Part shown: positions 56,748-64,000 of the stretch, piece by piece
Layout of the letters: every line of letters starts with the position of its first letter
How positions within the stretch are numbered: position 1 is the first letter of the stretch
Assembly (NCBI RefSeq): GCF_001651805.1
Contig: NZ_CP015839.1
Location: 2,914,001 to 2,978,000 of the forward strand
Length of the DNA: 64,000 nt
Reading direction: 5' to 3'
Origin: Marinobacterium aestuarii
GTDB taxonomy: Bacteria; Pseudomonadota; Gammaproteobacteria; Pseudomonadales; Balneatricaceae
Position numbers and translations under genes: made by a program
Notes under the pieces: generated by a model
What the model was told of the DNA's origin: nothing
The model's input: only the letters and a program-made list of their open reading frames with translations
Databases searched by the model: none

Positions 56748-58721
56748 ATGAAACCACTCTCCAGAATATGCGCGGCGCTAACGCTGGGCTGCACTTTTTC
56801 ACTGCCGTTACTGGCGGCCAGTACCACGGCCGACACCTACGCCCGCGAGCGGGCTAGTTATCTGCAGGCAAAACAGGCGATCGCAACAGGAGACTGGAAC
56901 ACCTTTAACAGCATCTCACCCAGCCTCAGGAACTATCCGCTTTACCCCTACATTGAATACGACCAAATGGAACGGCGCCTGGCCAGCGCCAGCCAAAGCC
57001 AGGTCGATCAGTTTGCCGCCAGCCACGCCGATACGCCGCTGGCGTCGCGCCTGCAGCGCAGCTGGATCAACCAGCTGGCGCGCCAGCAGGCCTGGCACGG
57101 CCTTCTGCGCGCCATGGCGCAAAACCCAATCAGCGGCACCAAATACCAGTGCCTGGAACTCATAGCCCGACTCAACACCGGCGACACGGCGACAGCCTAT
57201 GCCAGCGCCGCCGAGCTCTGGGATGTGGGCAGCTCCCAGCCCAATAGCTGCGACCCCCTGTTCGATAGCTGGATCAAGGCCGGCAACCTCAATTCCGATA
57301 TAGCCCTGAGCCGTTTATCCAAGGCGATTGAAGCTGGCAATACATCACTGGCCAAATACGTACAGCGTTACCTCACCCAGCCTGAGCACAAGTCGGTCAG
57401 CGATCTGTTCCTGAAGGTCAGCGCAGATCCTGCAATTCTGAAAGACCGCAGCCTGCTAAATTCTGCCAACCCCCTGCACGGCCGCATCGCCGCTTACGGC
57501 ATCCGCCAACTCGCGCGCAAGGATCTGGAACAATCCTTCGCGCTCTGGCTGCGCGACCGTGACCGCCTCAAGGTGGACCCGCAACGTCGAGCGACCCTGG
57601 ATAGTTACTTCGGCGTGCGCATGGGCAAAAACTTCCTGCCCGACTACGAGACACTGATGGGGCGCCTGGATCCCGACTTCCAGCACCAGGAGGTTACCGA
57701 ATGGCGCATTCGCAACGCCCTCACCCGGCTTGACTGGAACAGGGTACAGCAGCTGATCAAGCGCCTGCCGGCGGAACTGCAAGCGAACGAGCGCTGGCTG
57801 TACTGGAACAGCGTGGCGATCGACCGTACCGGCAAGGGCAACAACAGCCCGGACAGCCTGTCTCGGCTGATCGGCTCGCGCAATTTCTACAGTTTTCTCG
57901 CCGCCGAAATGCATGACCGCCCCTACAACCTTGAGGACGAACCCGCGGGCTTTGACAGCGCGCAGCTCGACCGCCTGGAACAGAGCCCTGCCTTCAAGCG
58001 CATGCGCGAACTGCTTTACCTTGATGAGACCTACCAGGCGCGCTCGGAGTGGAACCATGCTCAAACCCGGCTCAGTGACGCCGACCGCCACGCCGCCGCC
58101 CATGTCGCCAGCCGCTGGGGCTGGCATGACCAGTCCATTCGGGGGGCCATCAGTTCGAATCGCTGGAACGACCTGTCCATCCGCTTCCCGCATCCCTACA
58201 AGGCGCTGTTCAAGCAATATGCGGCTGAGCGTGGCATCAACCGCACCTGGGCACTGTCCATTGCCCGCCAGGAAAGTGCTTTCCAGGCATCGGTGCAGTC
58301 CAGCGCCGGCGCCCGTGGCCTGATGCAGCTGATGCCCAATACCGCCGCCCAGGTGGCCAAGCGCTACACCGTGCCTTATCGCAACAGTGCCGACCTGAAT
58401 ACCCCCGCAACCAACATTTCGCTGGGCACCGCCTATCTCTCGCAGATGCTGGAGCGCTTCAATGGCAACCGGGTATTTGCGACGGCCGCCTACAACGCAG
58501 GCCCGCACCGGGTATCGCGCTGGCTGGAAGAACGCGGCAACCTGCCGCTGGATATCTGGATCGAGACCATTCCGTTTGATGAAACCCGCAACTACGTGCA
58601 GAACGTACTGGCATTCGGCGTTATCTATGATGTCCGCGACCAACAACCCACGCGCATGCTGAGCCCGGCCGAGTCCGCCCTGCTGGCACTGTACCAGTCC
58701 GGCAGCGCCAAAAAGCTCTGA
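56748..58721 (+). CDS. slt: Soluble lytic murein transglycosylase
   Basis: Slt cleaves peptidoglycan glycan strands to anhydro-muropeptides in the periplasm. The 657-residue protein has a signal peptide (about residues 1-24), a long alpha-superhelical U/L domain, and a C-terminal SLT domain. The catalytic glutamate is E509 (ARQESAFQ) followed by SSAGARGLMQLMPNTAAQVA and YNAGPHRVSRWL. The architecture matches Slt70. It is a single gene divergent from uup; an eight-base-pair hairpin (58748-58775) follows the stop. Confidence 0.95.
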   Translation: MKPLSRICAALTLGCTFSLPLLAASTTADTYARERASYLQAKQAIATGDWNTFNSISPSLRNYPLYPYIEYDQMERRLASASQSQVDQFAASHADTPLASRLQRSWINQLARQQAWHGLLRAMAQNPISGTKYQCLELIARLNTGDTATAYASAAELWDVGSSQPNSCDPLFDSWIKAGNLNSDIALSRLSKAIEAGNTSLAKYVQRYLTQPEHKSVSDLFLKVSADPAILKDRSLLNSANPLHGRIAAYGIRQLARKDLEQSFALWLRDRDRLKVDPQRRATLDSYFGVRMGKNFLPDYETLMGRLDPDFQHQEVTEWRIRNALTRLDWNRVQQLIKRLPAELQANERWLYWNSVAIDRTGKGNNSPDSLSRLIGSRNFYSFLAAEMHDRPYNLEDEPAGFDSAQLDRLEQSPAFKRMRELLYLDETYQARSEWNHAQTRLSDADRHAAAHVASRWGWHDQSIRGAISSNRWNDLSIRFPHPYKALFKQYAAERGINRTWALSIARQESAFQASVQSSAGARGLMQLMPNTAAQVAKRYTVPYRNSADLNTPATNISLGTAYLSQMLERFNGNRVFATAAYNAGPHRVSRWLEERGNLPLDIWIETIPFDETRNYVQNVLAFGVIYDVRDQQPTRMLSPAESALLALYQSGSAKKL

Positions 58722-58856
58722 CGCAGGCCCCATCTGTTGTGACAAGACCACCGGCATCCTGATCGGAGCCGGTGGCACACCAGACCGGAAACGGCCCACA
58801 CCGCAGTACCAATAACGCCCAGCGTTCAGAACCCCGCCCACAGCAGGAATAATACT

Positions 58857-59657
58857 GTGCTTACACCCATGACCGACATTGGCGTCAACCTCACTGACAG
58901 AAGCTTTGCCGAGGATCTGGACGCCGTGCTGGCACGCGCCACTGAGGCGGGCGTCAGCACCCTGATCGTGACAGGCACCAGCGTCACGGGCACTGATGCC
59001 GCCCGCGCCCTGTGCCAGAGCCGACCAGGGCAGCTGTACTTCACCGCCGGCGTGCATCCACACCATGCCAGAGACTACAGCCATGCTGCCCACCAACAAC
59101 TGCGCCTGCTCGCACGCCACCACGCCTGTGTCGCCATCGGCGAAACGGGGCTGGATTTCAATCGCAACTTTTCCAGCCAGGACGAACAGATGGCCGCCTT
59201 CGAGCAGCAAGTCGAGCTGGCCATTGAAACCGGCCTGCCGCTGTTTCTGCACGAGCGCGACGCTCATCCGCAGCAGCTCGCCATACTCAAACGCCACCGC
59301 GACTCAATCAGCCGCGCGGTCGCCCACTGCTTTACCGGCAGCGAGGCGGAGCTGCAGGGCTACCTTGAACTGGACCTGTACATAGGCCTGACCGGCTGGA
59401 TCTGCGATGAACGCCGTGGCAGCCATCTGCTGCCGCTTATCCGGGATATCCCGGCGGACCGCCTGCTGCTGGAAACAGACGCACCCTATTTGCTGCCGCG
59501 GGACATACGCCCCAAGCCGAAGTCCGGGCGCAACGAACCTTGCCATCTGCCCCACATTGCCGAGCGCGTGGCGCTCGCCACCGGCGAGCCGATCGAGACC
59601 CTGCGGGCACGACTGCATGCCAACAGCCAGACCTTTTTCAACCTGGGCGGCCGCTAA
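58857..59657 (+). CDS. tatD: TatD family metal-dependent DNase
   Basis: The 266-residue TIM-barrel hydrolase has DIGVNLTDRSFAEDLDAVL, GVHPHHARD, AIGETGLDFNRNFSSQDEQMAAFEQQVELAIETGLPLFLHERDAH, HCFTGSEAEL and LLLETDAPYLLPRD. These supply metal-binding His, Glu and Asp residues. The GVN in place of the HxH of many relatives is shared with E. coli TatD itself. The GTG at 58857 is supported by AGGA eight bases upstream; ATG 58869 is an alternative. The role is 3'-5' DNA/RNA exonuclease activity in repair or turnover. Confidence 0.93.
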   Translation: MLTPMTDIGVNLTDRSFAEDLDAVLARATEAGVSTLIVTGTSVTGTDAARALCQSRPGQLYFTAGVHPHHARDYSHAAHQQLRLLARHHACVAIGETGLDFNRNFSSQDEQMAAFEQQVELAIETGLPLFLHERDAHPQQLAILKRHRDSISRAVAHCFTGSEAELQGYLELDLYIGLTGWICDERRGSHLLPLIRDIPADRLLLETDAPYLLPRDIRPKPKSGRNEPCHLPHIAERVALATGEPIETLRARLHANSQTFFNLGGR

Positions 59658-59726
59658 CGACCACCAATAAGCAATCTGTAGGCTTTTTCCAGGCCCTCTA
59701 TCTCTGGCCCTCTTCTCCCAAACGCG

Positions 59727-59972
59727 CTACTTCAGCCCCTCGATAAAGGCCAGCAAACCGGCACGATCAAACGGCCAGCCAAGCTCCGCGCCACTGGCCT
59801 CGTCCAGCAACACCGGAATGCGCACACCATAGCGCTCCACCAGAGCGTCTTCCTCGGCAATATCCACTTCATCAACGCTATGCTGCGCGGGATCCAGTGA
59901 GGTCACAATGAGTTCAATCGCCTCATCGCACAGGTGACAACCGCTGGTACTCATCAATAGAAAATGCCGCAT
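59727..59972 (-). CDS. Glutaredoxin-like protein (DUF836 family)
   Basis: The 81-residue thioredoxin-fold protein begins MRHFLLMSTSGCHLCDEAIELI, with the redox motif C-H-L-C at about residues 12-15. VDIAEEDALVERYGVRIPVLL supplies the cis-Pro region. It is the short glutaredoxin family seen in many gammaproteobacteria. ATG 59972 has AGGA six bases upstream, so five upstream residues were dropped. It is convergent with tatD, 69 bases apart. Confidence 0.9.
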   Translation of the reverse strand: MRHFLLMSTSGCHLCDEAIELIVTSLDPAQHSVDEVDIAEEDALVERYGVRIPVLLDEASGAELGWPFDRAGLLAFIEGLK

Positions 59973-60348
59973 TGTGATTCCTTGCAATCCAGTTCCCCGC
60001 CGTCAACAGCAACGGCGCCCCGCATTCTAGCGAGCCCATCGCCGGGCGGCAAAAACGCCTCGCACATGCAGCCCAGATCATTTCACTGTAATGGCGGTGT
60101 AACAGTTACAATTCGCCCACAGAATACTCGACCCATGCTCGCTCATTTCCATTGCGCACCTGCAATATAATTCTTCCAAAATTCGACCCTCATCCCACCC
60201 TAGGGGTTGTCAGGGCCTTTGTCTCAAGGCTATGCTTGCGATTCTCATTTGTTTAGCAAATGCACAACATCGGCCCCTGCCAAGCTGTCGGGCACACCCA
60301 GCAAGGCGAGCATTGCGGATGTCGATCCAGCCGGAGAAAACGGTATTC
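59973..60348. promoter_or_regulatory. Long leader and promoter region upstream of the class I-type phaC
   Basis: These 376 bases contain no convincing gene. TGTAAC-A-GTTACA (60098-60110) is a perfect palindrome of operator form. TATAAT at 60166-60171 is a perfect -10 but has a weak -35 (TCATTT, 17 bases upstream). If used, the phaC leader would be about 170 bases. GGAG at 60333-60336 is 12 bases from the chosen ATG, a little long. Confidence 0.5.
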
Positions 60349-62085
60349 ATGGATAAAAACAGCAACCCACTTTCAAATCCGCAGGAGTTTGTTGACTACC
60401 TGAACACGGAAACGAAGAAAGTCCTGGAAATGTTCACCGCCACTGGCGGTGATGATATCTTTACCCAGTTCACTCAATCCTGGACTGAACTCACCACTCG
60501 CTCTTTTGAAGATCCGACCGTCTGGATTCGCGCCATCACCGACTACCAGACCGCCCAGCTGAACCTGTGGCAGAGCCTGTTTACCGGCAGCGCTGCAGCC
60601 AACGTGGAGCCGTCCCGCGGGGATCGCCGCTTTCAGGCTGAAGAATGGTCCGCCAACCCGGTATTCAGCTACATCAAGCAGTCATACCTGCTGACCTCCA
60701 AGATGCTGAATGAAATGGCCTCCAACGCCAACCTGTCGGATTCCGAACAGCGCAAGCTGGAGTTTTACACCCAGCAGTATATCGACGCCCTGTCGCCAAC
60801 CAACTTTGCCGCCACCAACCCCGAAGTGCTGCAGCAGGCGCTGGAGACCAAGGGACAGAGCCTGATCGACGGCCTGAAGAACCTGCTCGGCGACATCGAC
60901 AAGGGTCGCATCTCCATGACAGACGAATCCGCATTCGTGCTGGGCGAAAACCTTGCCCTGAGCGAAGGCGCCGTGGTGTTCGAGAACGACATGTTCCAGC
61001 TGCTGCAGTACAAGCCGCTGACCGAGCAGGTTACGGAACGTCCGCTGCTGATCGTGCCGCCGTGCATTAACAAGTTCTATATCCTCGACCTGCAGGAGCA
61101 CAACTCCTTTGTGCGTTACTGCGTTGAGCAGGGCCAGACCGTCTTCCTGGTGTCCTGGCTGAACCCCTCCATCGAGCAGGGCGACATCAGCTGGGATGAC
61201 TACGTCGGCAAGGGTGTCATCAAGGCCATAGACGTGGCTCACGACATCGGCGGCGATGACAAGATCAATGCCCTGGCCTGGTGTGTCGGCGGCACTCTGC
61301 TGGCATCGGCACTGGCCGTGATGGCGGCGCGCAAGGACAACCGCGTAGCGTCCGCGACCTTCCTCACCACCCTGACCGACTTCAGCGATCCGGGTGATCT
61401 GTGCGTCTTCATCGACGAACAGCAGGTCAAGCGCCTGGAAGACAAGGTCAACAACGCCGGCGTTCTCAATGGCCGCGAGCTTGCAACTTCGTTCAACATG
61501 CTGCGCTCCAACGACCTGATCTGGTCTTATGTCGTCAACAACTACCTCAAGGGCCAGACGCCGCCGCCGTTCGACATCCTCTACTGGAACAGCGACTCCA
61601 CCAACCTGCCCGCCAACATGTACACCTTCTACATCAACAAGATGTACCTGGAAAACAAGCTGGTCGAGCCTAACGCACTGACCATCTGCGGCGAACCGGT
61701 GGACCTGCGCAAGATCAAGATCCCCTGCTACTTCCTGTCCACCATCGAAGACCATATAGCCCCGTGGAAAGGCACCTTCAAGGGCGCTGCCAACTTCAAG
61801 GGCAATGTTGAATTCGTGCTGGGCGCCAGTGGCCACGTAGCCGGCGTGATCAACCCTGCGTCCAAGAACCGTCGTCACTACTGGACCGGCGGCGAACAGG
61901 GCAAGAGCGCCGACCACTGGTTCGATACCGCGACCCAGCAGGAAGGCTCCTGGTGGACACACTGGGGCGAGTGGCTGAAACGCCGCGCCGGCAAAAAACA
62001 GGACGCACCGGCCGACTTTGGCAACGCGACCTTCAAGGCCATTGAGCCGGCGCCAGGGCGCTACGTCAGCGCCCGCATCGACTAA
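60349..62085 (+). CDS. phaC: Class I-type poly(R)-hydroxyalkanoate synthase
   Basis: The 578-residue protein is the long single-subunit PHA synthase type. It has an N-terminal domain of about 190 residues and an alpha/beta hydrolase core. The triad is C312 (ALAWCVGGTLL), D468 (IEDHIAPW) and H496 (GASGHVAGV), with spacing like the Cupriavidus necator enzyme. The lipase-like box reads A-W-C-V-G, with Ala where most synthases have Gly. It stands alone with its own terminator, far from phaEC, phaR and any phaAB genes. The start could also be ATG 60319 (ten residues longer). Confidence 0.93.
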   Translation: MDKNSNPLSNPQEFVDYLNTETKKVLEMFTATGGDDIFTQFTQSWTELTTRSFEDPTVWIRAITDYQTAQLNLWQSLFTGSAAANVEPSRGDRRFQAEEWSANPVFSYIKQSYLLTSKMLNEMASNANLSDSEQRKLEFYTQQYIDALSPTNFAATNPEVLQQALETKGQSLIDGLKNLLGDIDKGRISMTDESAFVLGENLALSEGAVVFENDMFQLLQYKPLTEQVTERPLLIVPPCINKFYILDLQEHNSFVRYCVEQGQTVFLVSWLNPSIEQGDISWDDYVGKGVIKAIDVAHDIGGDDKINALAWCVGGTLLASALAVMAARKDNRVASATFLTTLTDFSDPGDLCVFIDEQQVKRLEDKVNNAGVLNGRELATSFNMLRSNDLIWSYVVNNYLKGQTPPPFDILYWNSDSTNLPANMYTFYINKMYLENKLVEPNALTICGEPVDLRKIKIPCYFLSTIEDHIAPWKGTFKGAANFKGNVEFVLGASGHVAGVINPASKNRRHYWTGGEQGKSADHWFDTATQQEGSWWTHWGEWLKRRAGKKQDAPADFGNATFKAIEPAPGRYVSARID

Positions 62086-62105
62086 GCCTTACAACCTTGA
62101 AACAA

Positions 62106-62138
62106 CGGCGGCGGACCTTCGGGCCCGCCGCCGTTTTT
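62106..62138 (+). terminator. Rho-independent terminator after phaC
   Basis: CGGCGGCGG (62106-62114) pairs with CCGCCGCCG (62125-62133) and is followed by TTTTT at 62134-62138. Confidence 0.9.
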
Positions 62139-62217
62139 GTTTGTGGCCCACGTCTTGCCCCTCTGCAGCCACCGCTCTATCCTGTGCCTCCTCAAGCCTC
62201 AAGCCCGGAGCAATGGA

Positions 62218-62334
62218 ATGCACAACATCGACTGGCGTCATAGGCGCAGCGCCTGGCCCGAATGCCTGCAGTGTCTGCGAAAAACGCCCCGGTTCGCCCG
62301 TTCATCAATCCCAGCCACTGAGTCGATGCCTTGA
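62218..62334 (+). CDS. Possible 38-residue leader ORF coupled to norM
   Basis: An ATG at 62218 with GGAG exactly seven bases upstream opens a 38-codon frame (MHNIDWRHRRSAWPECLQCL...). Its TGA overlaps the TTG start of norM (TTGA). The peptide is basic with a CLQC pair and has no recognisable homologue. The strong ribosome site here, compared with the weak one at norM, suggests translational coupling. It may be a chance frame; confidence is low. Confidence 0.35.
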   Translation: MHNIDWRHRRSAWPECLQCLRKTPRFARSSIPATESMP

Positions 62335-63731
62335 ATCTTGCGAACGACAACGCTCAGCGCACCCGCGCCCCCCGCATCTGCCTGCACGAGGCCCGCGTCC
62401 TGCTCAAACTCGGCGGCCCCATCATGGTGGCGCAGCTGTCGCAAACCGCCATGGGCTTTGTCGACACCCTGATGGCCGGCCGTGTCAGCCCCCGGGATCT
62501 GGCCGCCGTGGCGCTGGGCAATGGTATCTGGCTACCGGTGTTTCTGGCCTTGTCCGGCGTGCTCATGGCCACCACACCGATGGTGGCGCAGCACCTGGGG
62601 GCCAACCGCACGCGCGCTGCGGGAGCCATATTTCAGCAGGGATTCTGGATCGCGCTCTGCGCAGGCCTTGTGGCCTTTGTCAGCGTGCGCAACTGCGCCT
62701 GGCTGCTGGAGCAGCTGAACGTCGCACCCGAGCTGGCGGCACTGACCCAGGACTACCTGCGGGCCATCTCCTGGGGCCTGCCGGCGATTTTGCTGTACCA
62801 GCTCATACGCAGCTACTGCGAAGGCTTTGGTCTGACCCGCGTGGTCATGAAGATAGGCGTGCTGGGGCTGCTGCTCAATATACCGCTCAATTACATCTTT
62901 ATTTACGGCAAGCTCGGCCTGCCCGCCATGGGCGGCGTTGGTTGCGGCTGGGCCACCAGTATCGTCATGTTTGCCATGTTACTGGCGGGCGCCCTCTACC
63001 TGTGGCGCAGCCAGGCCTTTAGCGAAACAGCCCCCCTGAGCCGGTGGCAACGCCCCAGCCTTGCGGCAACCCGGCAATTCATGCAGCTGGGCCTTCCCAT
63101 CGGCCTGTCGCTGCTGATCGAGGTCAGCATGTTCTCCCTGATCGCCCTGCTGCTCGCCCCACTGGGCGACGTTACCGTGGCGGCGCACCAGATCACCATG
63201 AGCTTTACCGGCCTCACCTTTATGCTGCCCCTGAGCATTGCCCTGGCCATCACCATCCGCACCGGCCACCTCGCGGGGGCGGCTGACTACCAGGGCGCAC
63301 GACGCAGCGCCTTTACCGGCGTGGCGCTGGCGCTCGGTTGCGCGCTCGTGTCCTGCAGCGCCATGCTGCTCTTCGCCCACAGTATTGCCAGACTCTACAC
63401 GCCCAACCCGGTCGTTATCGCACTGGCGGTCCAGCTGCTAGGAATCGCTGCATTTTTTCAGTTTTCCGACAGTATCCAGGTGGCCGCCGCCGGCGCACTG
63501 CGCGGCTTCAAGGATACAAGCATGCCGCTGTTACTGGTGTTCGTAGCCTACTGGCTGGTCGGCATGCCGGCAGGCTTTATTCTGGGCCTCACCGACCTCG
63601 CAGGCCCGGCCATGGGCGCCAAGGGCTTCTGGTACGGCCTGGTTCTGGGGCTGAGCCTCGGCGCCCTGCTGCTCGGCACACGCCTTGCCTGGATGACCCG
63701 GCGTCATATCACCCGCCAGGCGCAGGCTTAG
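62331..63731 (+). CDS. norM: MATE family multidrug efflux transporter NorM
   Basis: The 466-residue protein has 12 membrane segments in two similar halves. Diagnostic segments are LGGPIMVAQLSQTAMGFVDTLMAGRVSPRDLAAVALGNGIW in the first and LGLPIGLSLLIEVSMFSLIALLLAPLGDVTVAAHQITMSFTGL in the second. The family exports cationic drugs with Na+ or H+. The start is TTG at 62331, used because the ATG near it is out of frame. A lipoprotein gene begins six bases after the stop, so they may share a transcript. Confidence 0.93.
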   Translation: MNLANDNAQRTRAPRICLHEARVLLKLGGPIMVAQLSQTAMGFVDTLMAGRVSPRDLAAVALGNGIWLPVFLALSGVLMATTPMVAQHLGANRTRAAGAIFQQGFWIALCAGLVAFVSVRNCAWLLEQLNVAPELAALTQDYLRAISWGLPAILLYQLIRSYCEGFGLTRVVMKIGVLGLLLNIPLNYIFIYGKLGLPAMGGVGCGWATSIVMFAMLLAGALYLWRSQAFSETAPLSRWQRPSLAATRQFMQLGLPIGLSLLIEVSMFSLIALLLAPLGDVTVAAHQITMSFTGLTFMLPLSIALAITIRTGHLAGAADYQGARRSAFTGVALALGCALVSCSAMLLFAHSIARLYTPNPVVIALAVQLLGIAAFFQFSDSIQVAAAGALRGFKDTSMPLLLVFVAYWLVGMPAGFILGLTDLAGPAMGAKGFWYGLVLGLSLGALLLGTRLAWMTRRHITRQAQA

Positions 63732-63736
63732 GCGCG

Positions 63737-64000
63737 ATGCACGGGGCACTGCGACACTGCGCCCTGCTGCTGTGCCTGGGTGTACTGCTGAGCGCCTGCG
63801 GGCAATCCAGCCCCGAAGCCATGCTCGACAACTACAGTGACCGGGTCGCCCGGGTGCTGCAAGAGTCCATCGACAGCCGTCTCGACGCAGCCCCCGCCAT
63901 TGCACCGCTGCCGCCACGCCGCCAGCGACTTTTACCCCTGACAGACCTGCGCCAGGGGCTGATCGAAGTACTGCCACTGCGCCACTGCAACCTGCTGGGG
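63737..64000 (+). CDS. DUF3080 family lipoprotein, truncated by the window end
   Basis: The visible 88 residues begin MHGALRHCALLLCLGVLLSACGQSS, a lipoprotein signal with lipobox LLSAC and the lipidated Cys at residue 21. Further on RQRLLPLTDLRQGLIEVLPLRHCNLLG resembles the DUF3080 start. It is predicted to be anchored in the envelope; the function of the family is unknown. It follows norM by five bases. Confidence 0.75.
   Translation, partial: MHGALRHCALLLCLGVLLSACGQSSPEAMLDNYSDRVARVLQESIDSRLDAAPAIAPLPPRRQRLLPLTDLRQGLIEVLPLRHCNLLG

Noticed and set aside
57456-59297. 613-codon minus-strand open frame across slt and tatD
   Set aside because: Antisense to conserved genes and without homology; a composition effect.

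Overview
The window looks like chromosomal core genome of a GC-rich, probably marine gammaproteobacterium of the Oceanospirillaceae/Marinobacterium type (inference). The main reason is gene order. The block metZ-purF-cvpA-dedD-folC-accD-(trpA-trpB)-trpF-truA-fimV-asd-asd-leuB-leuD-leuC with a divergent LysR gene is the order I know from Pseudomonas, with trpBA added. lexA-sulA followed by two small conserved genes and topA is also Pseudomonas-like. Two kinds of polyhydroxyalkanoate (PHA) synthase point to a carbon-storing heterotroph. I found no rRNA, tRNA, CRISPR array, prophage or intact insertion sequence.

Layout. 1-8.1 kb: a CaCA-type exchanger, a DUF2185 protein, a heat-shock ibpA with a sigma32 promoter and ROSE-type thermosensor leader, a macrodomain/cupin pair, the three-gene AmmeMemoRadiSam set, dusC and thpR. 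8.17-8.33 kb: a 160-bp cassette of five perfect hairpins bounded by inverted repeats. 8.3-26.7 kb: one long minus-strand biosynthetic run for methionine, purines, folate, fatty acids, tryptophan, aspartate-family amino acids and leucine, plus truA and the polar hub gene fimV. 26.9-30.8 kb: a LysR regulator, class III PHA synthase phaE-phaC, then phaR and a DUF6489 gene. 30.9-38.4 kb: a major facilitator gene broken by one in-frame stop, speE, aroC, prmB, smrA, folE, a patatin gene and a DUF4892 gene.

38.6-47.3 kb: an alpha/beta hydrolase, a PglL/WaaL-type O-oligosaccharyltransferase, a 271-bp MITE-like element with perfect 17-bp terminal inverted repeats, sixA, gpsA, rhlB and dinG. 47.4-52.4 kb: an SOS locus with dinG divergent from lexA-sulA and three LexA-type boxes between them, then a CCTG-repeat tract, two small conserved genes and topA. 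52.5-64 kb: small conserved genes, a universal stress protein, uup, slt, tatD, a glutaredoxin-like protein, a class I-type phaC, norM and the start of a DUF3080 lipoprotein gene.

How the genes work together. Most of the window is housekeeping biosynthesis, with two stress circuits visible in the DNA: heat shock (sigma32 promoter plus RNA thermosensor at ibpA) and SOS (LexA boxes between dinG and lexA-sulA). PHA storage is represented at two separate loci. The least explained items are the hairpin cassette at 8166-8325, the AmmeMemoRadiSam cluster, the MITE, and simple tandem repeats close to gene ends.
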